From assembly GCF_026213295.1 (NCBI RefSeq), contig NC_079427.1:28909746-28973745 (forward strand): a stretch of DNA of 64,000 nt. Direction: 5' to 3'. The DNA is from Gadus chalcogrammus. Lineage: Eukaryota > Chordata > Actinopteri > Gadiformes > Gadidae. Of this stretch, positions 33,372-45,439 are shown one piece after another (position 1 is the stretch's first letter; each line of letters opens with the position of its first letter). Made by a program: the position numbers and the translations under genes. Under the pieces are notes generated by a model. The model was not told the DNA's origin. It did no database searches and saw nothing but the letters and a program-made list of their open reading frames with translations.

Positions 33372-36300
33372 CTATTTCTTAATGAAAGCATTCCACTCTG
33401 CCATGACTCTTTTGTACGAGCCTGTGGTGTCTCGGTCGTGGATACTGTCCTGTAAGACCTCTGTCTGAATGACAGAGAGAATGGTCGCCACACACTTAGG
33501 ATAGGTGAGATGCAGGGTATAGTAATAACCCATCAGATACAGCAACCCTTCACCAAGTTCTTCTTTGGCAAATGTAGTGACAGGAGTGTTTCCAATTGCC
33601 AGAAGACAGCGGGACCCATCAAAGACCAAAACAGGGCTGAAGAGGGTTCTCTTCTGGAGGTAGATGGCTGGCTCTTCTGTTGGCTGAAGAAGAAAACAAA
33701 AAACAGAAGTTTCTTTATGGTATACTAAAAAAGTGAAAAACTGCTTGGGCAAGTGAACTGAGATTTTTTTAAACACCATTATGTACATCTACAGCTCTGG
33801 AAAAAATTAAGAGATAGGTTTTTCTGGTTTTACTATTTATAGGTATGCGTTTGAGTAAAATTAACATTTTTGTTTCATTCTATAAAGTGCTGACATTTCT
33901 CTCATATTTGAAATTAAAATATTGCCATTTATTGCATTTATTTGCAGAAAATGAAAACTGGTCAAAATAACAAACAAAGATGCAGTGTATTCAGACCTCG
34001 AATAATGTAAAAAAAAACATGTTCATATTCATTTTTAAACAACACAACACTTATATTTTAACTAAGGAAGAGTTTAGAAATCATTATTGGTGGGATAATC
34101 TCAATCTTTAATCACAGCAGTATTTTTTGTAATCTTTTTGTAATCCTCATAAAATAAGATTTGGTTCAGGTGATCACCTGATCAGTATAAGTAGAATGAG
34201 GAGGCTTGTGTTGGAATTGAACAAACACTGGAATGGACTGGCTGCCATAGATGTAGAGATGCTGATTTAAGAAACATTTGTGAGAGTGGTCTCATTTTTT
34301 TCCAGAGCTGTATATATCTATGAACACAACCATACTGACATGTGGTATATGAAAACGGAGCTCTAAAGATAGGACCATGGGTCAAGACATGCCAGGTTAA
34401 GAAATCATGAAAATAACTTGTGCCTCAGTCACTGTTTAAAGAGTGTGTGCCACTAAACACTTGGGAAATTAATGATTAATGACAATTAATTCTTAACAAA
34501 ATATGAACAAACTCACCTGAAGGACATGAAGCAATGCCTCACTGGCCTGTCCCATCTTCTTAGGTGGCGCAGACGGTGAGGGGAAGAGTGTGGGTAGTGC
34601 CCTGAACAAGGCAATGTTGGATTCCACTAGAACAGAATAAATAAACAAGTTTTAGTTCAAAGTTAGCCAGCATCTGATGAGTTTTTTTTTATTTAACCTT
34701 TATTTATTCAGGGTAGGTTTACTGAGAGTGAGGCTCTCTTTTGCAGGAACGCCCTGATCACATTCACACAGTTACACACTCACACCTGGAAGCTGCCCAG
34801 TACCACAGTCTTAACTGCCAGCCACTGAGCAGTTGCTCAGGTGGTAATGAGGGAGGAACAAGTGCTGTTTTTTCACTATCCCCACCCAGATTGATCCTAA
34901 CCTTTAGGCCACCACTGCCCCATGGTTATGGTGAGGTAAAAATGCTTTGCAATGAACAACACTGTCATTCTTTTATCATTTAATCAGTGTTATGCATTGA
35001 CTACAGTTCTATTAATTGTGTCTGTTGAAACAGCTAAATGTATTAAAGACAGCAAAATGACTTACCTGCACCCAGGCTCATGGGTGGCTTCAACACTTTC
35101 CTCCAAACACCATAAAACTGCACCATGGAGCAGAAGTCGGCCCATCTCTTCTTTACTTCATTGATGAACTTGCTGTTGTCCTTAGCCAGAATCCGCCGCA
35201 GCTCATCCATCACCTGCAATGCAAATAAGTGTTAAAAACGGCAACAATGCTAGCTTTGTGGAGAAGCCAAAAACAACAAGTGCATATCTTACATGATGAA
35301 GCTCTTTGAAACATGGATATGCCTCGAAAATCTTTGCTGGTCTGTCCTCTTCTTTCAGAATGCAACTGTCAATGAAGGCTCTTCTTGATTGAAACTCAAG
35401 GTCAAGGATCTGGCAGACAGCATCTTGGTTGGGTTTTGGTTTTTTGTACATCTCCTGCAGAGTCTTGTAATGCCTGGCCTGTGCTGCCGGACTATCTTTG
35501 TCCGCTAAAAGGAAATACAAATCAGCAACAGGTATTGGACATGTCATCTGAATGATACGACAGGTTTAAGCCAGCAAACATAACATTTTGATTGTTATAC
35601 TTAAATTTTTACACAATGGAATCAAATAAGTGAAAACTACTGTCACATCACAATACATCAAAGCCTAATCATAACTTCAATGTAAAGTTTAAATACCTGT
35701 AATATATCATTATATACAAAACTATAATAGTATTACCTAGCCTTCGTGTCCATCATTATTGCCAAAATTACACATTTTCACTCACCTGAACTGTCGTCTT
35801 CAGAACTGCCCCTAGGTGGCAAAATAATTGTTGATCCACCACTTGAGTCTGCATCATAATCTTCTCCCTGGTCACTTGGAGAGAAGTCAATGTGACGTCT
35901 TTTGGTTGAACTGCTTCTCTCTGGTCTGGGCCCCTTCCTCTTCTGTGGGGACTTCACATTCAGAATTCTCTTCTGAAGATAACTGTACATGCTCATCTGT
36001 GGTGAAAAAAGTCACTTATTGAAAAAAACATTTTGAATATCACACAACTTTTTAAAAAATAACTTTTCAAGAAAATAATATGGCTAAAATTGCCATCACT
36101 TACATGTTTGATGGGTTCATCTTTATCCTGTAGCATGGGATAATACTCCACTAGTCTCTTAGCCATTGCGGTGACCTCATGCTTAGAGGGGTACCTGAGC
36201 TCCTCTCCTTGTTGACTTGCTCTTAAGATTGAGATCATGCTGGTAACAGTGTTCCTCACCAGCCTGCATCTCAACTCTTTAGACATTACAGATTCCCCCT

Positions 36301-37126
36301 CTCTACCTATCTCAAAATGGTGCTTACGAGCCAGTTCCAACTCAGTGTCTGTGTATATAACATATTCTGGTGGACTAGAAAGCTGTAAGGTTTTCTTCAA
36401 CACAGGAGTGGATGTGTGGGGGGATACTGGAGGTGATCCTTGAAGTGATGACACAGTTCCTGTTTCACCTGGGCCAGCTTTGTCTGGTAAAGTGGCATTC
36501 TCATCCTCAGAAAAAAAAAATCAAAACACAATTATTACAAGGTAAATGACAGACACAATTAGAAACAACATGTTACGGTTTAGGGAACTGGACCCTGATG
36601 CAGACAGACAAAAAACCCAAAGCCGTAAAACAAAAAAGAGTTTATTAACTCACAGAGGCACCACAGGAACACCCGGCATGGACAGAGACGAACCAAAAAG
36701 GCAAAAACTTACCTCATGGCTAATAAGAGCCCACAGTTGTTTCCTCCTGAGAAAGTTCTCTGGCCCAGGAAAAAGGTCTCTTAAATCATCCCGACTGAGG
36801 GTGTGGAGTAAGGCCTCATCTATGCTGGCAGCTGTAAACAAAGTCATTACATTTAGCACTAATCAACTTGACAAGGTAAATAAAGTCCAATTGCAGTGTC
36901 TGTGTTATTCTATCTATTATCTAAGAATAAATCTAAATAAAAAAATAGTCACTAGGAGTTTTGAGATAGCAAAATAGCTGAAATACATTTTGTTTCTGAG
37001 ATCGGTATCATCATCCATAATCAATAATTCAGTTAAATGGTAATACACATCAATATTATGTAGCATGCAGCAACACCTAAACATACCATTTAGAACTGAA
37101 ACAGTAACATCATCCAATTCCTCCAT
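33372..37126 (-). CDS. SAM-domain protein (SAMD3-like), eight exons, apparently intact
   Basis: Exons on the minus strand, all with GT-AG borders: 37126-37087 (starts MEELDDVTVSVLN), 36831-36713 (SIDEALLHTLSRDDLRDLF, SAM-like), 36505-36104 (YPSKHEVTAMAKRLVEYYP), 35996-35786 (basic linker, SPQKRKGPRPERSS, acidic tail), 35504-35293 (YKTLQEMYKKPKPNQDAVC), 35213-35066 (VMDELRRILAKDNSKF, VQFYGVWRKVLKPP), 34626-34517 (LFRALPTLFPSPSAPPKK), 33683-33372 (SPVLVFDGSRCLLAIG, TYPKCVATILSVIQ, HDRDTTGSYKRVMAEW, stop). No stop or frameshift was found in the joined exons. Fish genomes contain many 'sterile alpha motif domain-containing protein 3-like' genes with this organisation. Its function is unknown; inside this element it is probably an accessory transposition protein. 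Confidence 0.8.
33792..34310. mobile_element. Tc1/mariner-type MITE in an intron
   Basis: The ends are CAGCTCTGGAAAAAATTAAG and the complement of CAGCTCTGGAAAAAAATGAG, flanked by TA at 33790-33791 and 34311-34312. The ends are those of a widespread Tc1/mariner-like MITE in fish. It lies in the last intron of the SAM-domain gene and does not touch an exon. Confidence 0.85.
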
Positions 37127-38750
37127 GATGTTAAGGCTCTTTTAGTTGCTCCTGGAAGGCACAAAAAAACAACACAAGTCATGGATAGGTAAAGTTGGAT
37201 CACTCTAGATCAGTTTTTCAGCCTTTCAGCCGTCAAAAAAGTGACAGAATCTGACACCTGGATAAGCTGCAAGGGTGACTGAGCAAAGGCTAAATTCTAT
37301 ATGTGGAAATGACAAACAATAAGGCAAACAGTAACTTAAATGTCATTATTCAACCATTTACCACCACAGGTGGGGCTGGTCTGCACTTCTCCCAGCACGG
37401 CGGAGCAAAAGGGCAAACAAGCGTTATTTGGATAAACTGGCGGAACAACGGGGACCTAAACTGCTACTTTCTCACACGAAAAAGCTTTAAAACACGACGT
37501 TACCGGAGCTATAGCGTCATTTAAAACAGAGTTACGACGGATTAAAGTGAGCTATGACGTTAGCGAGGGGAGGTTCACTTCCTGTTTACAAAATAAAAGC
37601 GCAAATTCTACCCTCATGGTTTTCTTCATAATAAAAGACAACGGGTGTTTTATTTTTGTGAAAATGACCAGAAGTGCATCACTCACTACGGCTGGCTTGG
37701 GTAGCACCGAATTAATCGGAACAAAACATTAAACAGCTGTTATGTTCTGTAACGTTAAGCCAGCCTATGAGCTTTGCGAGATCCCCCCCCCCCCAAAATC
37801 GCCTGTGTGGCATCATGCAGGCCTCCCTCAACACATGGCTGCGGTCACAGACTATGGCTGCGGTGACCTGGTCGCTTCATGTGTATTAGCGCCATTCCCC
37901 GCAAGTTAGTGTTGATTCCACGTTCCACATTCATAGAGCACATGATAAAAAAAATATCGCGAAAAATGTATCAACAACGTTTAGTTAGTTAGATTAGTCG
38001 CAGGTGAAAAGCATAATAAAACACTTCTAACGTTAACCATGTTGTAGCACCCAACCTGCAAAGTCATCTAACATTAGCTAGCTGGATTTCAGATTGAGGA
38101 GACCGACTTATTCATTGATACGGCCGCAGTTTTCGCGATGAGTGGAGTAAATGTGAAGAGTAAAACTATAACGTAATTGTAAAATGTATAACTTTATAAT
38201 TTTTAATATATAGTTGTTTTCTCCTTACCGCAGCAGAATCCAGTCCAGATAGCCTGTAGTTCTCCCAACCGTCACAGGGCAGACGTGACCACATGAGGGT
38301 ACTGGGGGGGGGGGGGGGGGTTGGTGCAGTGTGCAGTGTGTTAAACGTGTAAAAAAACTGATAATAATGACATACAAACATACATAATTGGCAAATCCTA
38401 GAACTATAAATTATATTTTAATTTATAGGCCGGTTATTGATCCCTGTATAATCACATCACGATGCAAATTAAATAATCTTGCTATGATCCACCCCCCCTC
38501 CCGCCCAGATTTGGTATTGACCGCTCTAGTCAGTATGTGCCCGCCAAAATTTCGAAAAGTTCAAATGATTCAGATTGAAGCGGTTATGCAGTGCTGTTCT
38601 ACTTCAAAGATCAAATACCTGGACTACTCCCTTTTGCTATTTGTGTTTTTCTAGTGTATACTAATTTTTCAGATTAGTGGAGATTTTTCGATGGCTTAAA
38701 CATCTTCTGTCAGCATTCATCTGTCCAGCGGATTTCTTTTTCAACGAAAC
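37127..38750. promoter_or_regulatory. Shared upstream region between the two CACTA genes
   Basis: This 1.6-kb segment lies between the first exons of the two divergent genes, so any promoters must be here. It contains a poly-C run at 37785-37794 and a 17-base poly-G run at 38307-38323. No clear TATA box was assigned. A bidirectional promoter is an inference from gene arrangement only. Confidence 0.4.
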
Positions 38751-41700
38751 ATGGCCTGTTGGAGGTGTGTGATTTGCTTTGTTTTCGTTGCCTTAACATT
38801 GAAGTCCCTCTTGAGCCATATTAACACAGCACATAGTCGCAGTCCCGATTTCCGTGTTATATGCGGGATTGATGGCTGTACTGCTGAATACAGAGTCTTC
38901 GACTCCTTTTACTACCATATTAGACGCACACATACTCTATATTTTGCCACCGGACACCCACCTACTGGATGGATGACATCAGCTACACCTGACCTATCTC
39001 GGGTTGGAAGTGAACATTTTGACATCCCAGTTTTTTCTGACTGTGCCACTGAAACACGGGGAATGCAAAGGACCAACAGTGAAGGCAACACACCTGTCAT
39101 CGCAAATGACATGTTGAACCCAGAGCCTACATGTCATCAGATTCCACACCCTGATAATCAGGTAAGGTCTAATATTGTCAATTTTGTATGACAATGTTAT
39201 TCAACATTTGATGTGAACCAGTCTTATATGTACATAGTATATTATTAACACAACATATTTACAGGAAGGAGCTGGTGCATCAAGTGCAAATATCAGACGT
39301 GCAGCTGCATTTGCCATCAATGTGAGGGAGAGATGTCACCTGTCTCAGGTATTGCACATAACCCAGTGTTAATATTATTATAATGTTAACATCATGGTTA
39401 CATGTTTATCCTTTAATAATATTAAAAGTGCTGTAGGAAAATTGATTTTATAAAGCAAGTATTAAAATGCTCTATATTCTTAGATTATACACTATAGAGT
39501 GTTTGGTGACTCTGGAAAAAGTGTAATTTCATATTCCCACTGTCAGAGTAACAACAGCCCCATATTTATCCTCAATTTCAATATTTTTCAAAACTTAATG
39601 TTAGCTTTAATTGTTGTAATGCTGGTGCAACAGGGGGGACATATTTTGATGTAATTTTGAATATGCAAATGCTCCACATTGTTCAAGGACAGTGACCATT
39701 TTGGTATGATCAATCTTCAAATGAGTCTTAAGAATGGTTATGCTAGTTGTATTGGACAAACATCATGTATCTTACACTTCATTCTTGACTGTGTTTCAGA
39801 GGAGCGTCAACAACATTGTTTCTGAAGTCCAGCAGTATCAAACTACTCTTCTGAGCACCTTGAGGGACACAATGAAGAGGATCTTTGAAAGACATTCAGA
39901 CAGTGTGGAGCAGCTACAAGAGGAAGTACTGGCAACATTAGACAATTTTCAAGATCCTTTCTCCTTCATGGCCACCACATACATGCAAGACAGCACCATC
40001 CAGAGGCTTTTTAACCCAGTTAAACCAGAGGAGGTAGTTATGTCTCAGAGGGTTTGTCGAGTTAAAAAAGGACAATCAAGAGTTCTTGGAATTAAAAACA
40101 GAAGCTTTTACTATATATCCCTGGTTAAGAGTCTTGAACAGCTGTTGTCCAATTCTAGGATTTTTGATATGATCCGCACCACGCCACAGAGTTGTCACAA
40201 AGATGGATTTTTGTATGATATTGTTGATGGGAGCCTTTTCAAATCCCACCCACTGTTTTCAGTGAAACCTTCTGCTTTACAGATCATTTTATACACTGAT
40301 GAAATAGAGATCTGCAATCCTCTCGGGTCACATGCTTCAGTAAATAAATTACTGATGGTTTATTATACTTTAGGAAACATAAACCCCAAGTTTAGGTCAA
40401 AGCTGGCTGCAATCAGACTCCTTGCTATAGCAAAAGCTGATGATATTGACAAATGTGGTGTTGATTTTGTATTACAAAGAATTGATGAAGACTTAAAGTT
40501 GCTGTATAATGGTGTCACAATCCAAACACAGAGTGGTGGATTCGAGTTATTTGGTGCTGTAATTTCAGTGTGTGGTGACACACTTGCGCAGCATGAGCTT
40601 GCTGGTTTCAAGGAAGGAGTTGGTTTTGCATACAGTAAGTGTAGGCATTGTGAATGTACCTTTGAGGAAATGCAAATTAATTTTAATGAAGAGCGCTTTC
40701 CAAAAAGGACAATGGAAAAACATATTCAACAGTGCCATGAAATAGAAAAGGCCAGCACAGACTTCTTGAAATCGGCCCTCAAAACCACCTATGGTATAAA
40801 CAGAAGGAGCAAGCAGGTTGATTTTCCAGCCTTTGACCTCATTCGGCAAACTCCACAGGACATAATGCACATCATTCTTGAGGGTGTTGCACCAATGGAA
40901 GTTTAGTGTGTGATAAAATACCTTGTTCTGTCTGGACAGATGGAGTTGGATGTGTTCAATTCAGCCATGCAAAGTTTTCCTTTGTCACCAGTAGATGTAC
41001 GTGACAAACCCTGCCCTATAAGTGTCAGTACCTTGGCATCAAATGATAACAAACTTAAACAGTCCTCAGGGCAAATGCTGATATTGCTGAAGATCATGCC
41101 TTTTCTGCTGAATACTATAGAGAAAAATGAGTATGTTCAGTTTGTTTTGGACTTAATTGAGATAGTTCATATACTTTTTGCTCCTGTTTTATCTGTGCAG
41201 ACTGTATTAAGACTGAGAAGTATGATTGAACAGCATTTGAAACAGTTTAAGCAACTTTTTCCTGAGAATAATGTCATTCCTAAGCAACATTACCTGCTGC
41301 ATCTCCCTTCCCAAATTCTTTCCCTGGGCCCTATGATAAGACACATGTGCATGAGATTTGAGTCAAAGCACTGTTTTTTCAAACAGTGGTCATCTAAATT
41401 GAACTTCAAAAATGTCTAAGTCACTTGTGAAACATAATCAGCTTTTTGAATGCTGTCAAAATGAAATGGGTATGGAGCATCCGATTTTTTTACATGAGAA
41501 AGAATTGGGTCCTGTCTCAGAAGTAGCAAATATGGAGTATGTTAATGCAAAGATGAGATTTTTTGGGGATTTATGGCATACAACACACAGTCAAAGTAAA
41601 GTGGCTTATTCTCAATGGGAACAAGTACATAAGTGACAGGTCTCTAATAATCACCACTACAAATGAGACAGTGCCTGTCTTCGGATTTATAAAAAACATT

Positions 41701-41934
41701 TATGTGGTAAACAGCTCATTGTATTGTTTTGAGTACCAGCTTTATGAGACAGTGGGTTGGAATAGAGGTCTTTTAGCCTATGAAGTTGCAGTGCCTAATC
41801 TTGCTCAAGCAACAGAGTTCATCGATGCTGAAAAACTAGTGGATCATACATCATATTACCCTGTCAGTTTCAAAAACACCACGTATGTTCTGACAAAATA
41901 TTATCTTGGTGATGTTGCTCTACTTAAACAGTGA
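38751..41934 (+). pseudogene. Zinc-finger TNP2-like transposase, decayed
   Basis: Exon 1 (38751-39161) has two C2H2 fingers: CVIC...HINTAH and CGIDGC...HIRRTH. Exon 2 is 39265-39348. Exon 3 starts at 39800. The core has TDEIEICNPLGSHASVNKLL, VYYTLGNINPKFRSKL, a DIDKCGVDFVLQRIDEDLK segment, FGAVISVCGDTLAQHELAGF, CRHCECTF and DIMHIILEGVAP. This pattern (NPLG, conserved D, GD, CxxC) resembles Transposase_21/TNP2 of CACTA elements. An in-frame TAG at 40904, a frameshift near 41418, and a second near 41615 break the last third; in the other frames the sequence continues to KYYLGDVALLKQ at 41934. The element cannot make an intact transposase. Confidence 0.7.
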
Positions 41935-42748
41935 AATGAATGTGAATAAACATGTTACAACTGTGACCAGAGTGTGTGTGAATGCTTACTGGGAGGTCTT
42001 GAAAGAAGTTTTCTAAGCTAAGAAGTGGTCATGAAAGAGTATCTGACATAATTCAGCTTACTTTCTGTGGAAAATATATAGTTTTAGGATCTACTTACTA
42101 ACTAAGAAATAAAAAGACACATTCTCAAAACAAGAATAATAATCTTACTCATTCTGTGCTTGCATAGTATATTGCTCTCAAAACAAGATCAAAAAGACTT
42201 TTTGGCTAGATACAAGATTGGAAGACTTGGTTAGATTGTTAATTTTTGCAGTGTATACAGTCATTGTTAAGTCCCAAGATGAACTCTAGACATCTCGGCG
42301 AAGTAGATAAACTTCACTTTGCCCTCCACTGTCTTCTGTTTACCCTCCACTTCTTGCTGCGTACTGCTTTAAAGCAGCATCCTTCTATGTTACCTGGCTG
42401 GTGGGAACACGGGAGAAGATGCCTGTCTGCGACCGTGCCTGCTATGCTGGAGACGCTTCTGTTTACTGAAGCGCATGTGGTGCCCTGCGCATGCCAGCGC
42501 GAGTGCACGTGACAAAGGAAGAGAATTGAGTCTGGTCTGTGCAAGGGGGACGTGAATCATTTTTGGGCATTGTTTCAGTCGTTTTTAATCGCTTAGGTTT
42601 TTAAAAGATCATTTCAAAACCGGCCTCAGTAAAATGTTAATATTAAAAAAAAAAAAAGTTTCAAAAGGGCATTTTCGTTGATAAAGGGCAAAAGTCCTGG
42701 TGCGTTAGCACCACCTAGTGTCTATGTGTGCACGCCACTGCCGAGAAA

Positions 42749-44785
42749 GGATCTTACTTCGCTCACTGTTGTCGGTTCCTGCATCCTCTTTACAGCCTCT
42801 GTCTTGACTGGGTCTGGGCTGATGCCGCTGGCAGAGACCACATGGCCTAGAAAGCTCACCTCTGACCTTGACAGGTCACATCTCTCGATGTTCAGGGTGA
42901 TGCCTGCCTTTTGGATCTTCTCCAGCACAGCATGCAGGCGGTCGTCATGCTCTGCCTGTGTACGTCCCCACACCAGCACATCATCTATGTGGCACACCAC
43001 ACCCTCGAGCCCTTCTGTGACCTCTGTCACCATTCTGTTCTGGAAGTGCTCGGGAGCCGATGCTATCCCGAAAGGAAGACGCTTGAAGAAAAAGCGTCCA
43101 AAGGGTGTGATGAAGGTTGTCAATTTCACTGAATCATCTGTTAGGGGAATTTGCCAAAACCCCATATTCGCATCCAGCTTACTAAAAATTCTGGCTCCAG
43201 CCAGCATTCCCAGTGTTTCTTCCACTGATGGCAGGATAAACTTCTCCCGACGTACCGACTCGTTCAGTTTAGTGAGATCAACACATATGCGTACAGCACC
43301 TGTTTTTTTTGGCACCACCACGATACCAGCACACCAGTCTGTCGGCTCCTCAATCCTGCATATCACCCCGAGGTCTTCCATGCGGGACAGTTCCTGCTTG
43401 ACTTTACCCATCAATGGCAATGGGATCCTCCTAGATGTTTTGAGTGAGAACGGTTGAGCCCCTGGTTTCAGCTTTATGGCGTATGGCTGACGCATTTCTC
43501 CAAGTCCGCTGCATATTCTTGGGTAGGTTTGCTTTAATGTCTCCACAGTGACACTGTCCAGTCTGGCAACTAGCCCCAGCTTACAGCTCACGTATCTTCC
43601 CAGCAAGGCAGTGTGTAGATTACGCACAACATATACGTCCTCCATCTCTGCTTTCTTAACTCTCCTCAGCAGCAGCCTAACAACACCCACAACATCCAGT
43701 GGACTCTTACCTGGTCCCAAGAGTGGCTTTGTTGCTTTTCGGAGTATTGGTGGATTGTTCTTGAATATCTCCAGGAACACAGCGTGTGGCAAGACTGTGA
43801 CGTCGGCACCTGTATCGATTTTGAACGTCACACTGCTGTCATGGATGCCTATGCTGACTGTCCATGGTTCACCATTTGCTGTGATGCTGCCAAGGAAGAT
43901 TGCATCGTCCTCCTCTTCTTCAACTTCATGCACAGATTTTGGTGCTCTGCACACGCGACTGTAGTGACCCATTTTGCCACATGCATGGCATTTACTTTCA
44001 TTTGCAGGACAATCTCGTGCAGGATGAGATGGAGTACTGCCACATTTGTAACACTGCGCTTTCCCTATGCTATTTCGGGCATTGTGTGGCTCATTTACGT
44101 GCTGAGGTTTGTTTGTAGCAGGCTTGCTGGTCTTGAGCATTCTGACCCTATCCACAGACTTAGCATCACTTGCCTGTGTTCTGGTGTCACCCCGCAGTGA
44201 AACTTGCTGCTTTTTGACCTCCTCGCTTTGGCGTGCCATTCTAACAGCTTTGTCCAAGGTAAGGTCTGCGTCCAGCTGCATGCGTTCGGACAGCCGGTTA
44301 TCTAACAGTCCAACAACGAGTCTGTCTCGGATAAGATCGTCATGTAGCACACCGTAGCTGCAATGTTCTGCTAGCGTGTATAAAGCAGTGACAAACGAGT
44401 CTACTAGCTCTCCTTCTCTCTGTATGCGCAAGTTAAACTTAGCACGCTCGTAAATTACGTTTTTCTTGACCACAAAGAAACTTTGAAAGCCATCACGTAC
44501 CCCTTTGTAAGTGCTTTCCTGAATAGCCGTTAAAGTTAGCCCACGTAAGATGTCATCCGCTTCGTCCCCCATGCAGTATATCAATGTATTGACTTGGTTC
44601 TCTTCAGAGCTTGCATTTAGGTTACTTGCCAGGCGAAATCTTTCGACTCTCCGGATACATTTATCCCACTATTGCGGCTTTGAAAAGTCGAAGGATTCCG
44701 GTGGCTGGATATTAAATGTAGCGCATGGTCCCGTTGTTGCTGCCGTTGGCTGCCGACCTCTGCTACTATCCTCTTCTCCGTCGCT
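42749..44785 (-). pseudogene. Ty3/gypsy gag, protease and N-terminal RT
   Basis: Starting at an ATG near 44785 (MSDGEEDSSRGRQPTAAT), the gag frame meets an in-frame TAG at about 44671, then continues open to the hAT junction. Features: gag core (YERAKFNLRIQREGELVDSF), two zinc knuckles (CYKCGSTPSHPARDC and CHACGKMGHYSRVC), protease (FKIDTGADVTVLP), RT with LPLMGKVKQELSRMEDLGVI, KRLPFGIASAPEHFQNRM, and VVCHIDDVLVWG, in which the catalytic pair is IDD in place of the usual YxDD spacing. The single stop in gag and the RT insertion are the visible breaks. The other part of pol lies at 30688-32599. Confidence 0.88.
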
Positions 44786-44877
44786 CATCCTGACCTTCTC
44801 TTTCTTTAGTTTGCAGGTTTAAAATGGTCCTTTTCCGTGGCTTCTCCCTCACGCTAACTACAGGACTTCTGACACCA

Positions 44878-45056
44878 TGTCGTGTTATTAAATAACTTGC
44901 GCGGAGTCCAACTGTAAAGCGTGAATGTTTATTTCACCAAGTGCCTCCCCATACTCAACTCCCGCCGCTCCTCCTACCCTGACGTTCCACCTCTGACGTC
45001 ATCCTACAGGTCTCCCAAACTCTACTTAAAACAGTTACACCACAATATGTAAAACA
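44878..45056 (-). repeat. Ty3/gypsy 5' LTR (about 160-180 bp)
   Basis: On the minus strand the LTR begins TG and ends ACGACA. It is followed directly by TGGTGTCAGAAGTCC, a typical gypsy primer-binding-site region starting TGG. An AATAAAC poly-A signal and TATTTAATAAC lie in it. The outer boundary could be at 45039 or 45056, because two TG starts are possible. Confidence 0.6.
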
Positions 45057-45439
45057 TTCACGCATTTCTTTTTTTTTACATTAGCTCACTAAAACTCGGT
45101 AACTAGTAAGCAAGAAAAAGCCTTACCTCCAACAGCTGGTATTATCGTTGCGGGAAGTGCTTCAGAAACTGCCGTAAAGCAGTACCTCTGACAGTATGAC
45201 GATGTGTGACGTCATCGTATTTTTTTAAGACCTTTTTAGAACAGATACGTGACCTTAAAAAATGCAATATTCAGCTGAGTTTATTATTTTAGCCCCACCT
45301 TTTGAACGCAACTTTCAAATTACTTGACAAAAAATTACATCGTGAGAAAAGTGGATTCTGAGGATAAAACCCCATAGGCTTCCATTCATTCTGGACTCGC
45401 CTACGAGCGCCCCGCGTGGACAGAGATTATTACTGCAAC

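Larger units (their letters stand above)
32819..42253. mobile_element. CACTA/EnSpm-like element with two divergent genes
   Basis: The ends are CACTGCAAAAATTAA at 32819 and its complement at 42253, flanked on both sides by TATA (a short duplication as in CACTA elements). Subterminal AT-rich repeats with AAATAAG-type motifs occur on both ends. A minus-strand eight-exon gene with a SAM-like domain (33372-37126) and a plus-strand zinc-finger/transposase-like gene (38751-41934) are arranged head to head around an intergenic region of about 1.6 kb. I class it as CACTA/EnSpm by the CACTG ends and by the similarity of the plus-strand protein to TNP2-type transposases; that similarity is from pattern only. 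Confidence 0.7.
32608..42740. mobile_element. Non-autonomous hAT (10.1 kb only because a CACTA-like element sits in it)
   Basis: An exact 8-bp duplication, CCGAGAAA, lies at 32600-32607 and 42741-42748; the gypsy reading frame confirms the target. The ends are CAGTGGCGTGCACAGACA and the complement of CAGTGGCGTGCACACATA. The hAT's own sequence is only about 0.7 kb (32608-32818 and 42254-42740) with no transposase. The remaining 9.4 kb is the nested element. Confidence 0.9.
30664..45056 (-). mobile_element. Ty3/gypsy retrotransposon split by a 10-kb insertion
   Basis: Minus-strand gag-pol occupies 44785-42749 and continues at 32599-30688. The two parts are separated by the insertion at 32608-42740, whose 8-bp duplication CCGAGAAA lies within the RT region. 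A 5' LTR is visible at 44878-45056. I did not find the 3' LTR to the left of 30664, where a Harbinger element abuts. Apart from one gag stop and the insertion, pol is open over its length. Confidence 0.88.

Noticed and set aside
36546..36977. Plus-strand ORF of 143 codons
   Set aside because: It overlaps exon 2 of the SAM gene on the opposite strand and otherwise covers intron; no recognised domain.
42678..43457. Plus-strand ORF of 259 codons
   Set aside because: It is the antisense of the gypsy RT, which has all family motifs on the minus strand.
43548..44200. Plus-strand ORFs of 138 codons
   Set aside because: Antisense of gypsy gag, zinc knuckles and protease.
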